Shown here: positions 28,473-39,358 of the stretch, piece after piece
Layout: each line of letters starts with the position of its first letter
How positions within the stretch are numbered: the first letter of the stretch is position 1
Assembly: GCF_900156405.1 (NCBI RefSeq)
Contig: NZ_FTNN01000009.1
Span: 1-64,000 of the forward strand
Origin: Shewanella morhuae
GTDB taxonomy: Bacteria; Pseudomonadota; Gammaproteobacteria; Enterobacterales; Shewanellaceae
Direction of reading: 5' to 3'
DNA: 64,000 nucleotides
Notes under the pieces: generated by a model
Told to the model about the DNA's origin: nothing
What the model saw: the letters and a program-made list of their open reading frames with translations, nothing else
Databases searched by the model: none
Program-made: the position numbers and the translations under genes

Positions 28473-31400
28473 TTGCCTAATTCCACGTCTGAGATGAAGT
28501 TCGAAAATTATCGTCCTCGTCCGCCACAACCAGAGCCCAAGGTTAAAGAAAAACTACCGCGTAAAGCCAGATCAAAGGGGCGAGTGTGGTTTCTGTTTTT
28601 TATTCTTATTTGCTGCGCGGCGCTGCTGATTGGGCTTGAAGTTAAAACCTCCTATTATCAAGCCAAATACATCAATCAATATGCTAAAACGCTCACCTAC
28701 GATTTAGATAATGCGCCGAGCCAAGCGGTTATTTACCCTAGTTATGGGCCTTTTGATGAACGCCATGGCTACAGTAAATTGCCGTTTTATATCGACAGAT
28801 TATTGCAGCGTAATTTTCAGGTAACGCAACAGGTGGCGTTTTCGCCTGCGTTGCAACAATATGCCAAATTAGGTTTTTTCCCTCCATATCATGAAAAAGC
28901 CCAATCAGGGCTCACGTTACTCGATTGTCGTAATACCGATTTGTACGAGTTTACGTATCCCAAAAGGGTTTATCAGGATAGCGATAAAATCCCCAATGAA
29001 ATCGTCAATACCTTATTATTTATTGAAAATCGTGAGTTGTGGACTACAGAAGCTAAACTTAACCCTGTGATTGATTGGCCACGTTTTGTTGTGGCGGGGA
29101 TGAGTCAAATTGCTGAAATGGTCGGCATGAATGTTTCTACTGCAGGTGGCAGTACGCTGGCGACTCAAATTGAGAAATTCCGTCATTCTTCCCAAGGTTT
29201 AACCTTAAGTATTAAGGATAAATTGCTGCAAATTGGTTCTGCCAGTGTGCGCGTTTACCAACATAGTGAAAATACTGAGCCTGCACGTAAGCGCATTGTG
29301 CAAGATTATCTAAATACAGTCCCGCTCTCTTCGGCGCCCAACCATGGTGAAGTCCATGGCATTGGCGATGGCTTATGGGCTTGGTTTGGTACCGATTTTG
29401 ATACCGCTAACCAATTGTTATCCTCACCACAAATCAAGGGCAATGTAGCTAAACGTGGGCAGGTATTTCGTCAAGTGGTTGCTTTGATGATTGCCCAGCG
29501 GCGCCCATCTTATTATTTATTGCAAGGCCATGAAGACCTTGAGAATTTAGTCGATAGCCATATTCGGCTACTTGGCCAGTATTATCTTATTGACCGTGGT
29601 TTGCGTGATGCCGCTCTCGCGCAGAAATTACATTTTAAAGTCGTTAAACCACAGCGCAACATTCAATCAGGAACCGACAAAGGTGTTAACACAGTACGCA
29701 TTCGCACCGCAGGTATGCTAAATGTGGGCTTATACGATTTAGATAGGCTCGATTTAACGGTAAAAAGCAGCTTACACAGTGACTTGCAGCAACAAGTGAG
29801 CCATTACTTACGCAGCCTTGCGCAAGTATCTGCTGCGGAACAAGTTGGGCTACTGGGTGAGCGTCTGCTTGAGCCAAGCCAGTTACAAAATGTACTTTAT
29901 AGTTTTACGCTTTATGAGCGAACTGATACCGCTAACCGCGTTCGGGTGCAAACCGACAGTACCGACCAACCCTTTGATATTAATGAAGGCAGTAAGCTAG
30001 AGTTGGGTTCAACCGCTAAATTGCGGGTAATGGCAACATACTTAGAAATTATCGCTGAGATCCACGATAAATATGCTAAGAAACACGGTATTGAATTGGA
30101 ATCGATCATTATCGAACCGCGGGATCACTTAACCCGTTGGGCGATTGATTACTTGATTGTTAACCCTGGCAGGCGTTTAGACCGCATGCTAGATGCTGCC
30201 CTGCAGCGGGAATATTCAGCTTCAGCCAGTGAGCAATTCTTTACTGGTGGTGGTTTGCATGTATTTAATAACTTTAAAAAAACGGAAGATCTTAAAACTC
30301 CGACACTCTATCAAGCCCTGCAGGATTCGATTAACTTACCCTTTGTAAGGTTGATGCGAGACATAGTCAACTACAGTAGCAGTATGCAAAATGAGGGCAA
30401 TATGGCCCAGCTACTGCGTAGTGATAAAGACCCGCGCCGTGACGAATATTTGCGAGTATTTGCCGATCGCGAAGGCAATACGTTTGTGACTAAGTTTTAT
30501 CGTAAGTATAAAAAAATCGCCGCGAATGAGCGTTTTGCTATGTTTTTTGATGGCCAATCTCAGTCAGAACAACAATTAACCGCGGCGTACCGCTATTTAT
30601 TGCCCGATGAGCCTATTTCGGCATTTAAAACGTTTATACAGCAAAGAATACCGCGAGTGAGCTATACCGATCGCCGTATTAAGGAACTGTACAACAAATA
30701 CGGCCCTGATAAATTTAATCTGCCCGATCAAGGTTATATCGCGCGAGTACATCCGTTGGAATTATGGGTGCTGGATTATTTAAACCATAACCCCGAGGCC
30801 AACTTAAGTGATGTCAAACAGGCGAGTGAAGCGCAGCGCCAAGAAGTTTACCGTTGGCTGTTTAGAACGCGCCATAAAAACGCCCGTGACGTTCGGGTGC
30901 AAGTGATGCTTGAGGTCGAAGCCTTCCTCGACATACATCAGCGTTGGGCGCGTTTAGGTTATCCCTTTGATTCTATGGTGCCATCTTTAGGTTCGGCGCT
31001 TGGTAGCTCCGGCGATAGACCCGCAGCGTTAGCTGAGCTTATGGGCATTATTCAAAATGACGGTTATCGTTTGCCAACGGTGCGGATTAATCAGCTGCAT
31101 TTTGCGAAAGATACACCTTATGAAGTCACATTGGATAATCAAAATACCCAAGGTGAGCGCGTGATGCGCCATGAAGTGGCACAAGCTTTAAAAGCCGCAT
31201 TAGCCAACGTGGTGCAAAACGGTACAGCTAGGCGTTTAAAGGGTATTTTTACCGATGAGCAAGGCGGCATGTTGCCTATCGGCGGTAAAACCGGCACCGG
31301 CGATAACCGTATTGTGACTCAAATGCAGCAAGGTAAAAGAGTGGCAACCACAGCTATGAACCGTACTGCGACCTTCGTGTTTTATCTCGGTGATAGATAT

Positions 31401-31550
31401 TTTGGCACTTTGACCGCCTTCGTGCCCGGCAGTAAATCAGATGACTTTAGTTTTACTTCGGCGCTGCCATTACAAGTGATGAAAGGCATGATGCCTATTC
31501 TGTCTCCCTATGTGAAAACGCAGCAGGGAATGTGCGTGGTAAATGAATAA
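28473..31550 (+). CDS. Atypical class A penicillin-binding protein (GT51 plus transpeptidase)
   Basis: This 1025-residue bifunctional cell-wall synthase has a proline-rich cytoplasmic tail, one membrane anchor (VWFLFFILICCAALLIGLEV, about 38-57), a GT51 glycosyltransferase domain and a C-terminal transpeptidase. GT51 motifs diverge from the norm: ENRELW replaces EDxxFxxH and GGSTLATQIEKF replaces GGSTITQQ, with KRIVQDYLNTVPL following. Transpeptidase motifs are GSTAK (SxxK serine), SIN and KTGTG. It differs from PBP1a/1b and belongs to a less-studied branch. TTG 28473 has GGAG at good spacing; ATG 28494 is the alternative. A perfect palindrome follows the stop. Confidence 0.87.
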   Translation: MPNSTSEMKFENYRPRPPQPEPKVKEKLPRKARSKGRVWFLFFILICCAALLIGLEVKTSYYQAKYINQYAKTLTYDLDNAPSQAVIYPSYGPFDERHGYSKLPFYIDRLLQRNFQVTQQVAFSPALQQYAKLGFFPPYHEKAQSGLTLLDCRNTDLYEFTYPKRVYQDSDKIPNEIVNTLLFIENRELWTTEAKLNPVIDWPRFVVAGMSQIAEMVGMNVSTAGGSTLATQIEKFRHSSQGLTLSIKDKLLQIGSASVRVYQHSENTEPARKRIVQDYLNTVPLSSAPNHGEVHGIGDGLWAWFGTDFDTANQLLSSPQIKGNVAKRGQVFRQVVALMIAQRRPSYYLLQGHEDLENLVDSHIRLLGQYYLIDRGLRDAALAQKLHFKVVKPQRNIQSGTDKGVNTVRIRTAGMLNVGLYDLDRLDLTVKSSLHSDLQQQVSHYLRSLAQVSAAEQVGLLGERLLEPSQLQNVLYSFTLYERTDTANRVRVQTDSTDQPFDINEGSKLELGSTAKLRVMATYLEIIAEIHDKYAKKHGIELESIIIEPRDHLTRWAIDYLIVNPGRRLDRMLDAALQREYSASASEQFFTGGGLHVFNNFKKTEDLKTPTLYQALQDSINLPFVRLMRDIVNYSSSMQNEGNMAQLLRSDKDPRRDEYLRVFADREGNTFVTKFYRKYKKIAANERFAMFFDGQSQSEQQLTAAYRYLLPDEPISAFKTFIQQRIPRVSYTDRRIKELYNKYGPDKFNLPDQGYIARVHPLELWVLDYLNHNPEANLSDVKQASEAQRQEVYRWLFRTRHKNARDVRVQVMLEVEAFLDIHQRWARLGYPFDSMVPSLGSALGSSGDRPAALAELMGIIQNDGYRLPTVRINQLHFAKDTPYEVTLDNQNTQGERVMRHEVAQALKAALANVVQNGTARRLKGIFTDEQGGMLPIGGKTGTGDNRIVTQMQQGKRVATTAMNRTATFVFYLGDRYFGTLTAFVPGSKSDDFSFTSALPLQVMKGMMPILSPYVKTQQGMCVVNE

Positions 31551-31590
31551 AGGCAGTGATTTAGTGCCGCGCTAACAACCGTAAGCTAAC

Positions 31591-31621
31591 CATAAAGAGC
31601 ATTCTAAGAATGCTCTTTATG
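31591..31621. terminator. 14-bp perfect palindrome between converging genes
   Basis: CATAAAGAGCATTC and its exact complement flank a three-base loop. It stands between the converging penicillin-binding protein and sugar-dehydrogenase genes and probably ends both transcripts, though the T tracts are weak. Confidence 0.7.
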
Positions 31622-31706
31622 GTATTTGTCTGTCATTAGCCGCTTAAACTTTTGGTTGATTGAGCTTATTACTGTGGGTAAAGCGCTGTTATTAAAGTGC
31701 GAGTGC

Positions 31707-32864
31707 TTAAGATTGCTGCGGTGAGATCTGGTAAATTTTTGATTTAGCTTCATCGGTCACAAGATAAATTAGCCCATCAGGCCCTTGCACAACGGTGCGT
31801 AATCTTTGCCCCAGTTCGGTTTTTAGCAGGCGTTCTTCTTTAATAATCTTGTCGCCATCAAGTACCAAACGCACCAGTGTTTTTTCTTTTAAACTGGTGA
31901 GTAAAATATTATTTTGCCACTGTGGAAATTTATCTCCGGTGTAAAACATAAAGCCCGCGGTGGCAATGGAAGGTACCCATTTATAGACGGGTTGCTCCAT
32001 TCGAGCCTTGTGGGTGCCTTCGCCAATTTTACCGCCGCCATAATTCTCACCATAGGTAATCACAGGCCAGCCATAGTTTTTGGCCGCTTGGTCAATATTC
32101 AGTTCATCGCCGCCCTGCGGTCCATGCTCACCCGTCCACAATACTTTGCTGGTGGGGTTAATGGCCGCGCCTTGCATATTACGGTGACCAATAGACCAGA
32201 TCTCGGGCAAAGCGCCCGCCATATTGACGAAGGGGTTATTCTGAGGCACAGAGCCATCGGCATTAATCCGCACGACTTTGCCTAAATGATTGTCTAACGT
32301 TTGGGCTTTATCTTTTTCACTGTAGCGATCGCCAAGCGTGATAAATAAAGTACCGTCAGGCGCCCACACCAAACGAGATCCAAAATGGTGGCCGCTGTTT
32401 ATTTTGGGTTGCTGGCTAAAAACGCGGGTGAGATTTTCAAGCTTGTTGCCATTGAGCACTGCAAAACTGACCGCAGTGCTATTAAGTTCGCTTGCCTCAC
32501 CTTCAGCGGGTTCGGCATAACTGAAATAGATTTTTTGGCTGGTGGCAAAATCTGGCGCAAGTACCACATCAAGTAAACCACCTTGACCCTTGGCATACAT
32601 CGGCGGTAAACCTGTTAGTGGTTCTCCCACTTGGCCTGTTGTGCTGACAATGCGCATTCTTCCGGCGCGTTCAGTCACTAGCATGTTGCCGTCGGGTAAA
32701 AATGCCATACCCCAGATATTTTCTAATCCTTCAGCGATGGTTTTTATCTGGATATTTCCCGCTTCTGTTTTGACGTTAAGGGGGGCAGCGCGAGTGACTT
32801 CAGCGTAAACCTCTGCTTGGAATGTAAAAAGGCACAGGGCAAGAGTTAAGGTGGTCCGTTTCAT
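31707..32864 (-). CDS. PQQ-type soluble aldose sugar dehydrogenase
   Basis: This secreted 385-residue six-bladed beta-propeller protein belongs to the glucose/sorbosone dehydrogenase family (YliI/Asd type). It has a signal peptide (TLTLALCLFTFQAEVYA). Family blocks are GLENIWGMAFLPDGNMLVTERAGRMRIV, GQGGLLDVVLAPDFA, SGHHFGSRLVWAPDGTLFITLGDRYSEKDKAQTLDNHLGKVVRINADGSVPQNNPF, IWSIGHRNMQGAAINP, TGEHGPQGGDELNID and KNYGWPVITYGENYGG. These carry the base histidine and Ca/PQQ contacts. It would oxidise aldoses in the periplasm if PQQ is made or taken up. It is monocistronic. Confidence 0.93.
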   Translation of the reverse strand: MKRTTLTLALCLFTFQAEVYAEVTRAAPLNVKTEAGNIQIKTIAEGLENIWGMAFLPDGNMLVTERAGRMRIVSTTGQVGEPLTGLPPMYAKGQGGLLDVVLAPDFATSQKIYFSYAEPAEGEASELNSTAVSFAVLNGNKLENLTRVFSQQPKINSGHHFGSRLVWAPDGTLFITLGDRYSEKDKAQTLDNHLGKVVRINADGSVPQNNPFVNMAGALPEIWSIGHRNMQGAAINPTSKVLWTGEHGPQGGDELNIDQAAKNYGWPVITYGENYGGGKIGEGTHKARMEQPVYKWVPSIATAGFMFYTGDKFPQWQNNILLTSLKEKTLVRLVLDGDKIIKEERLLKTELGQRLRTVVQGPDGLIYLVTDEAKSKIYQISPQQS

Positions 32865-32999
32865 AGCTATCCTTTAGTAACAGTGCTTTCCTAAATGCTA
32901 GGGCAGGGTAATAAAAAAATCGGTAACATACGCGCAGTTTATCGGCATAGTGGATCACGTACAAAAGCAAACGTATAAAAAGCCTAATGTATGAACAAC

Positions 33000-33761
33000 C
33001 TAGCGTATAAAAAAGCCTAATGCCATCGCTAAACCCACTATCACAATAAAACCTCGCAGTAATGGTTGTGAAATACGATAGGCCAGCACTGCGCCTACAT
33101 AACCGCCGATTATTGCCATAACGGCCAGTAGTAACAGATATTGTCCATCGATGACATTACCCACGGCATAAATCACTACCGCAATGGCGGTTAGTAGAGC
33201 GGATATTAAATTTTTAAGTCCGTTCATCCCATGTAGATTGGTTTGACCCATCAGCCCAAAGCTGGCGAGTAAGATAATACCTAAGCCGCCATTAAAATAA
33301 CCACCATAAATACACACCGCGGCCAGCATTAAAAGCGCTGTTATTGGGCGTAATGTCGGCGTAGAAGAGGTACTCATGCCTTGCAATGCCATTCTTCTCT
33401 TGATTAGCCAAGGGCCAATAATAAAGGCTGCAGTGGCCAGTAAAATTAGCCAAGGGATCAGTGTTGCGAACACTTGCTCGCTGGTGGTTAATAAAATGCC
33501 TGCACCAATACTGCCGCCGATGAGGGCAATCAAAATGAGATTTTTAAAGCTAAGGCTGGCCGGATATTCGATATCTTTTCTAAAGCGCCAAGCACTGGCG
33601 ATATAACCGGGGAGTAGCGCTGCGGTCCCCGTGGCATTGGCCGCTATTGGCGGCACGCCAACGAACACTAATGCTAAAAGCGTAATAAAGCTGCCACCGC
33701 CTGCTACGGCATTGAGCATGCCGCCTAAAAAACCTGCAAGTGCAATAATAAGCCAGTCCAT
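33000..33761 (-). CDS. TauE/SafE-family sulfite/anion exporter
   Basis: This 253-residue inner-membrane protein has about eight hydrophobic segments and is typical of the TauE/SafE (DUF81) family: AGFLGGMLNAVAGGGSFITLLALVFVGVPPIAANATGTAALLPGYIASAWRFR at the N-terminus and a mirrored YGGYFNGGLGIILLASFGLMG half. The family moves sulfite, sulfoacetate or other organic anions; the substrate here is unknown. No sulfur genes lie nearby. It stands alone with its own upstream region. Confidence 0.88.
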   Translation of the reverse strand: MDWLIIALAGFLGGMLNAVAGGGSFITLLALVFVGVPPIAANATGTAALLPGYIASAWRFRKDIEYPASLSFKNLILIALIGGSIGAGILLTTSEQVFATLIPWLILLATAAFIIGPWLIKRRMALQGMSTSSTPTLRPITALLMLAAVCIYGGYFNGGLGIILLASFGLMGQTNLHGMNGLKNLISALLTAIAVVIYAVGNVIDGQYLLLLAVMAIIGGYVGAVLAYRISQPLLRGFIVIVGLAMALGFFIR

Positions 33762-33921
33762 AGAAAAAATCCTTTGGGCAATTAGTAATTTTATCTGAGA
33801 GTTAACAAGGTGTTTGTCGTTATGATGTAATCAACACACACTACCCTAGCAGGATGATTTGGGTATTGAAAGTTAAGTATTAACCGGAGGTGATGTTTGA
33901 TAGCGGAGCGCTTGATTAATA

Positions 33922-33950
33922 TAAAAAGCCTAGAGACACTCTCTAGGCTT
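33922..33950 (-). terminator. liu operon terminator
   Basis: AAGCCTAGAGA pairs with TCTCTAGGCTT (three-base loop), then TTTTAT on the minus strand, 29 bases past the scoB stop. Confidence 0.93.
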
Positions 33951-33978
33951 AGGTTAGCAAAGCAGGGACAACAAAATG

Positions 33979-34635
33979 TTAAAATGTCATTTCTGGCACA
34001 TGCTCTGGCACGATTAACTTACCGGCTGTTTTGCTAATGATTTCGTCAACACTCACGCCAGGAGCGCGCTCTAAAAGATGAAACGCGCCATTTTTGATTT
34101 CGATAAAAGCTAAATCCGTCACTACGCGTTTAATGCAGCCGTAACCTGTCAGTGGCAATTCACACACGCTTAGCAGTTTAGAATTACCGTATTTGTCGGC
34201 GTGCATCATAGTCACGATAATGTTTTCAGCGCCGGCGACTAAATCCATCGCGCCGCCCATACCTTTAATCAATTTACCGGGGATCATCCACGAGGCGATA
34301 GAGCCATTCACATCGACCTCGAAGGCGCCCAAAACGGTTAAATCCACGTGGCCGCCACGGATCATGGCAAAACTTTCCGCCGATGAGAAAAACGAGGCGC
34401 CTTTGACTGCGGTAACCGTTTGTTTGCCGGCGTTGATTAAATCAGGGTCTATGGTGTCTTCGGTAGGGAATTCGCCCATGCCGAGTAGGCCGTTTTCCGA
34501 TTGCAGCATGACTTCCATGCCGCTTGGAATATAGTTAGCCACCAGTGTAGGAATACCAATACCTAGGTTGACGTAGTAACCGTCTTTTAATTCTTTGGCG
34601 ACGCGTTGAGCCAATTGTTCTCTTGATAATGCCAT
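33979..34635 (-). CDS. scoB: 3-oxoacid CoA-transferase subunit B
   Basis: This beta subunit of succinyl-CoA:acetoacetate CoA-transferase (218 residues) activates acetoacetate released by HMG-CoA lyase. It shows the catalytic-glutamate segment SENGLLGMG, DGYYVNLGIGIPTLVANYIPSGMEV, GGHVDLTVLGAFEVDVNGSIASWMIPGKLIKGMGGAMDLVAGA and ITDLAFIE-type C-terminal blocks. It ends the liu operon, 45 bases after scoA, so acetoacetate from leucine breakdown becomes acetoacetyl-CoA. Confidence 0.96.
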   Translation of the reverse strand: MALSREQLAQRVAKELKDGYYVNLGIGIPTLVANYIPSGMEVMLQSENGLLGMGEFPTEDTIDPDLINAGKQTVTAVKGASFFSSAESFAMIRGGHVDLTVLGAFEVDVNGSIASWMIPGKLIKGMGGAMDLVAGAENIIVTMMHADKYGNSKLLSVCELPLTGYGCIKRVVTDLAFIEIKNGAFHLLERAPGVSVDEIISKTAGKLIVPEHVPEMTF

Positions 34636-34680
34636 GATACTTATCCTTTGATATCCGTTCTTTAATCCGCAGTACGACGC

Positions 34681-35385
34681 TTATTTAGTCGCTTTTACCG
34701 TGCGCTGCTCGATACGTTTTTCGAATGTGCCTTGAATCACGCGGTCAACATAAATGCCCGGCGTATGGATATGATCGGGGTCTAACTCGCCCGGCTCGAC
34801 AATAAACTCGGCTTCTACCACGGTAATTTTACCGGCGGTCGCCATCATAGGATTAAAGTTGGCGGCGGTTTTACGAAACACCAGATTACCCATGGTATCG
34901 GCTTTCCATGCGCGCACTAACGCAAAATCAGCAGTCAGCGATTCTTCTAACACGTAATGGCGGCCTTTGATTTCGCGGGTTTCTTTACCATCAGCCACTG
35001 GCGTGCCATAGCCCGTGGCGGTGAAAAATGCCGGAATACCTGCGCCACCTGCGCGGATTTTTTCCGCTAGCGTACCTTGGGGAGTCAAAATCACGTTCAA
35101 TTCGCCAGAGAGCATTTGCTGTTCAAAGGTTGCGTTCTCGCCTACATAAGATGCAATCATCGTCGCGATTTGGTGATGTTTTAATAGTAAACCTAGGCCA
35201 AAATCATCAACGCCAGCATTGTTTGAAATCGCCGTTAAGCCTTTAACGCCCATTTTAACCATTTGATTGATTAAGCCTTCTGGAATGCCGCATAGGCCAA
35301 AGCCGCCGACCATTATGGCCATATCGTTAGATAAGCCTTTCAATGCTTCTTCATAGCTGCTGACGACTTTATTGAGTCCTGCCAT
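34681..35385 (-). CDS. scoA: 3-oxoacid CoA-transferase subunit A
   Basis: This alpha subunit (234 residues) is partner to ScoB. Typical blocks are [81 protein letters not shown] and [30 protein letters not shown] (as [12 protein letters not shown]). GAGGA stands seven bases before the ATG. It lies between liuE and scoB on one strand with short gaps, fitting one operon. Confidence 0.96.
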   Translation of the reverse strand: MAGLNKVVSSYEEALKGLSNDMAIMVGGFGLCGIPEGLINQMVKMGVKGLTAISNNAGVDDFGLGLLLKHHQIATMIASYVGENATFEQQMLSGELNVILTPQGTLAEKIRAGGAGIPAFFTATGYGTPVADGKETREIKGRHYVLEESLTADFALVRAWKADTMGNLVFRKTAANFNPMMATAGKITVVEAEFIVEPGELDPDHIHTPGIYVDRVIQGTFEKRIEQRTVKATK

Positions 35386-35447
35386 TGTGATGTCCTCTTA
35401 TATACGCGCTAAATATCAGTATTTTTTTGTTCTATTTGGTTATTGTT

Positions 35448-36392
35448 TTATTTGGCTAATAGGGCCGTGGCGACTTTTGAACCATTTTTGCGGTTCAATT
35501 GGGTGCTGATAGCTTGACCCGCTAACGCGAGTTTTTGCAACTCGATACCTGTCTCTAATCCCATACCGTGCAGCATATACACTAAGTCTTCGGTGGCTAA
35601 ATTGCCCGATGCGCCTTTGGCATAAGGGCATCCACCAAGACCGGCTACGGAGGAGTCAAATACTCGCACGCCTAAATCTAAGCAGGCCAAAATGTTGGCG
35701 AGTGCTTGGCCATAGGTGTCGTGAAAGTGCAATGCCAGTTTATCAACCGGTACGCGCTCGCCCACGGTTTGCAACATTCTACGGGCTTTTTTCGGCGTAC
35801 CGATACCGATAGTGTCACCGAGCGATATTTCGTAACAGCCCATTTTATAAAGGATTTCAGACACGCGAGCTACCTCACTGACCGCAATCTCACCTTCGTA
35901 GGGGCAACCGAGCACACAGGATACATAACCGCGCACCGGAATATTGTTAGCTTTTGCTAATTCCATCAAAGGAATAAAGCGTTCAATCGATTCTTCTATC
36001 GAGCAGTTGATATTGCGCTGACTAAAGCTTTGTGAGGCAGCGCCAAATATTGCCACCTCACTGGCTTTTGCATTCAGTGCCTGTTCAAAACCTTTAACGT
36101 TGGGCGTGAGTGCGCTATACACCACACCGCTTTGACGCTGTATTTGCGCGAATACATCGGCTGAATCAGCCATTTGTGGCACCCATTTAGGTGACACAAA
36201 GCTGCCGACTTCGATGCGCTTAAGCCCTGCATCTGCCAGAGATTCAATTAAAGCGACTTTAGCAGCGGTGGGTACGGCGACTTCATTTTGCAGTCCGTCG
36301 CGTGCGCCCATCTCAAAAATGCTCACGCTGTCACTTTGAGGTTTTTTACCCCAACTTGTTTGTTTGCTGCTATCACTCGTTTTCCAAGACAT
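35448..36392 (-). CDS. liuE: Hydroxymethylglutaryl-CoA lyase
   Basis: LiuE splits HMG-CoA to acetyl-CoA and acetoacetate, the last step of leucine breakdown. The 314-residue DRE-TIM metallolyase has the opening [15 protein letters not shown] (Arg-Asp catalytic pair), [54 protein letters not shown] (HxH metal ligands) and the HMG-CoA lyase cysteine signature [27 protein letters not shown]. Its start is one base after the liuD stop region, so the genes are closely coupled. Confidence 0.97.
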   Translation of the reverse strand: MSWKTSDSSKQTSWGKKPQSDSVSIFEMGARDGLQNEVAVPTAAKVALIESLADAGLKRIEVGSFVSPKWVPQMADSADVFAQIQRQSGVVYSALTPNVKGFEQALNAKASEVAIFGAASQSFSQRNINCSIEESIERFIPLMELAKANNIPVRGYVSCVLGCPYEGEIAVSEVARVSEILYKMGCYEISLGDTIGIGTPKKARRMLQTVGERVPVDKLALHFHDTYGQALANILACLDLGVRVFDSSVAGLGGCPYAKGASGNLATEDLVYMLHGMGLETGIELQKLALAGQAISTQLNRKNGSKVATALLAK

Positions 36393-36393
36393 C

Positions 36394-38451
36394 TTAAGCT
36401 TCCTTGCTCGCTGTTTGCTCGTCGTCAGATGCTAATAATGGCTCTAGCGGTTCAACGTTAAGCAAGGTTGCGCCATCGGTTACCAGCTCGCCGGCCTTAA
36501 AGTAGAATTCAGTGACAGTGCCATCAAAGGGCGCTTCGATGGTGTATTCCATTTTCATGGCTTCCATCACCAATAAACCTTGGCCCGCTTTCACTTCGCT
36601 GCCCACATCAACTAAATGGGTCACGACTGTACCGTTCATCGGTGCTTTTAATTTGTCTGCACTGCTGGCTTGTTCTTCAACAACGACAGTTTGCACTGCT
36701 TTAAAGTGATAACTGCCAGAAGGTAAAAATAGCGTAAAGTCATCGCCCTGTGCGCTCACTGGCACTTTACTCTTATGGCCGTTGATTTCGGCGAGCAGTA
36801 AGTCTTGTTTCAGTTCACCATTTAAAATCCAGTCCTGGCCGTGCAGTGGTAGCTGATACATGCCGCCTAAATCGAGCATTACTAACTGCTGCAATTTATG
36901 GGCATCATCGAGCAGGGCAATATTGTGTTGGCTACAACTATTAAGTCTAAAGCCACTCACTTGACCCCAAGGCGAGTAAGGATCAGCGCTGTTAATGGCC
37001 AGTGCTTTAGCGGCTTCTTTACGGGCAAGCACTTGATACAGCGCGGCAAAGGCAAGCGCAGTATCGGCTTCGCTCGAGGCCGTACCAATTAAGGTATCGC
37101 CATAACGGCCAATAAAGTCAGTGCTAAAGTCGGCATTGGCAAATGCTGGGTGCTCGGCAATATTCGCTAAAAACTCAATGTTGTGCTTAAGACCGCTGAT
37201 TTGATAAGACTCTAACGCATGCACTAAACGTTGCAGGGCGCGCGGGCGCGATTCATCCCAGACGATAAGTTTGGCAATCATAGGATCGTAAAAGTTACTG
37301 ATCACATCATTTTCGCGAATGCCTGAGTCGATACGGACAAACTTACTTTGCTCGGGTTCGCGTAGAAAATTGAGTTTACCACTAGCGGGTAAAAACTCAT
37401 TTTGCGGATCTTCGGCGTAAATACGCACTTCAAATGAATGACCGTGAATACGCACTTCATCTTGCTTAAGGGGCAGAGGCTGACCGCTGGCGACCAGCAA
37501 TTGCCATTTGACTAAATCTTGGCCAGTGACCATTTCAGTGACGGGATGTTCCACCTGTAGACGGGTGTTCATCTCCATGAAATAGAAGCTATTGTCCGTA
37601 TCTAGCAGAAATTCTATTGTGCCAGCGCCAACATAATCGATGGCTTTAGCTGCTGCCACTGCCGCTGCACCCATCTGGGCGCGCAGTGTATCGCTTAACC
37701 CTGGAGCTGGTGCTTCCTCAACCACTTTTTGGTGGCGACGTTGAATTGAACAATCGCGATCCGACAGGTAAATAGCATTGCCAAAGGTGTCGGCAAACAC
37801 TTGCACTTCAACATGGCGCGGCTGGCGTAAATAACGTTCCATCAATAACTTATCGTTACCAAAAGAAGAGGCCGCCTCACGGCGCGCTGAGTTAACGGCT
37901 TCCATGATTTCGCCTTCGTTCTCGACGATACGCATGCCTTTACCGCCGCCGCCATAGGCCGCTTTAATCAGCATAGGGAAGCCGATTTTCAGTGCTTCAG
38001 CTTTTAGCACTGCATCACTCTGGTCATCACCATGATAACCGGGTACTAACGGCACGTTTGCCGCTGTCATAATCGATTTGGCGGCACTTTTGCTGCCCAT
38101 GGCATCGATAGCATCACTGCCTGGGCCAACAAAGGCGATGCCTGCAGCCTCACATTTACGGGCAAAGTCGGCATTTTCAGATAAAAATCCGTAACCTGGA
38201 TGAATAGCTTGTGCACCGGCTTTTTTGGCGATGTCGATAATCAAATCGCCCTTTAAATAGGAGTCTGCTGGCGCGCTGCCGCCTAAGTAGAAAGACTCGT
38301 CGGCCATGGCGACATGGCGCGCTTCTTTATCTGCATCGGAATATAAGGCAACAGTGCGAACGCCCATGGCATGGGCAGTTTTGATGATGCGGCAGGCAAT
38401 TTCACCCCGGTTAGCAATTAATAGTTTGGTAAACATGTGCTTAGTAGACAT
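36394..38451 (-). CDS. liuD: 3-methylcrotonyl-CoA carboxylase biotin-carrying subunit alpha
   Basis: LiuD is the biotin-carboxylase/biotin-carrier subunit (685 residues) of methylcrotonyl-CoA carboxylase. The N-terminal biotin carboxylase has [30 protein letters not shown], the ATP-grasp glycine loop [34 protein letters not shown] and [30 protein letters not shown]. The C-terminal biotinyl domain carries the biotin lysine in VMEAMKMEY (about residue 625). AAGGAG precedes ATG 38451, which follows the liuC TAG directly. It works with LiuB. Confidence 0.97.
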   Translation of the reverse strand: MSTKHMFTKLLIANRGEIACRIIKTAHAMGVRTVALYSDADKEARHVAMADESFYLGGSAPADSYLKGDLIIDIAKKAGAQAIHPGYGFLSENADFARKCEAAGIAFVGPGSDAIDAMGSKSAAKSIMTAANVPLVPGYHGDDQSDAVLKAEALKIGFPMLIKAAYGGGGKGMRIVENEGEIMEAVNSARREAASSFGNDKLLMERYLRQPRHVEVQVFADTFGNAIYLSDRDCSIQRRHQKVVEEAPAPGLSDTLRAQMGAAAVAAAKAIDYVGAGTIEFLLDTDNSFYFMEMNTRLQVEHPVTEMVTGQDLVKWQLLVASGQPLPLKQDEVRIHGHSFEVRIYAEDPQNEFLPASGKLNFLREPEQSKFVRIDSGIRENDVISNFYDPMIAKLIVWDESRPRALQRLVHALESYQISGLKHNIEFLANIAEHPAFANADFSTDFIGRYGDTLIGTASSEADTALAFAALYQVLARKEAAKALAINSADPYSPWGQVSGFRLNSCSQHNIALLDDAHKLQQLVMLDLGGMYQLPLHGQDWILNGELKQDLLLAEINGHKSKVPVSAQGDDFTLFLPSGSYHFKAVQTVVVEEQASSADKLKAPMNGTVVTHLVDVGSEVKAGQGLLVMEAMKMEYTIEAPFDGTVTEFYFKAGELVTDGATLLNVEPLEPLLASDDEQTASKEA

Positions 38452-39312
38452 CTAACGTGCTCCTTGGGTTTCACTTGGCGTTGGCTCTGACATTGCTGCG
38501 GCTTGCAGCCAGTTCGGCTGACGTTTTTCAAAAAAGGCGTTTAAGCCTTCTTGGCCCTCAGTCGATACCCGAATGCGCGCGATACGCTCGCTAGTGTAAT
38601 CAATGGTGTCTTGATCTATCACGCCATCTTCAAGGCGCGACAGCAGTGTTTTTACCCACGCCATACCCTGTGGGCTATTGGCCAGCAGCGCGTCGATAAT
38701 CGGCTTAGCTGCGGCGTCTAAGTCATCACAGATTTCACTGATAACATTAAGCTTAAGGGCGGTTTCTGCACTAAAGCGTTCGGCGGTCAGCATATAGCGG
38801 CGCGAGGCACGGTTGCCCATAGTGCGGGCAACATAAGGGCTTATTACCGCAGGAATTAACCCCAGTTTTACTTCGCTTAAACAAAAGCTGGCGCGGCTTG
38901 TAGCGATAGCGATATCACTAGCGCAAATCAGCCCCAACGCGCCGCCAAAGGCTGCGCCTTGCACGAGGGCAATGGTGGGCTTAGGAAAGGTATCTAAATC
39001 CTGCATCAGTTTAGCGAGGGCTTTGGCATCATTTAGATTTTGCTCAAAGTCCATTTTGGCTTGTTTACGCATCCAATTGAGGTCAGCGCCAGCGCTGAAA
39101 TTTTTGCCATTGGCTTTGAGTACCAGCACTTGGCATTGCTTGTGCTCAGCAAAATAGCTAAGTACAGCAATCATCTCGCTAATCATCACTTCATCGAAGG
39201 CGTTGTGCACTTCTGCTCGGTTAAGGATTAACTCGGCAACGCCGTTATTGAGCGCGTAGCTCACGTGTTGTAAGTTGCTTAACGTGTGTGGTATTGGTTG
39301 TGAACTTGTCAT
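38452..39312 (-). CDS. liuC: Methylglutaconyl-CoA hydratase
   Basis: LiuC hydrates 3-methylglutaconyl-CoA to HMG-CoA. The crotonase-fold protein (about 286 residues) shows VAELILNRAEVHNAFDEVMI, the oxyanion hole SAGADLNWMRK, VQGAAFGGALGLICASDIAIATSRASFCLSEVKLGLIPAVISPYV and the C-terminal helix AFFEKRQPNW. ATG 39312 with AGGGAAAC upstream is chosen; the open frame reaches 39342 with a second ATG (MTYQQ) but a poorer SD. It lies between liuB and liuD in the operon. Confidence 0.94.
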   Translation of the reverse strand: MTSSQPIPHTLSNLQHVSYALNNGVAELILNRAEVHNAFDEVMISEMIAVLSYFAEHKQCQVLVLKANGKNFSAGADLNWMRKQAKMDFEQNLNDAKALAKLMQDLDTFPKPTIALVQGAAFGGALGLICASDIAIATSRASFCLSEVKLGLIPAVISPYVARTMGNRASRRYMLTAERFSAETALKLNVISEICDDLDAAAKPIIDALLANSPQGMAWVKTLLSRLEDGVIDQDTIDYTSERIARIRVSTEGQEGLNAFFEKRQPNWLQAAAMSEPTPSETQGAR

Positions 39313-39358
39313 GGTCGTTTCCCTATCTTGTTGATATGTCATTATCTACACGCATGAA

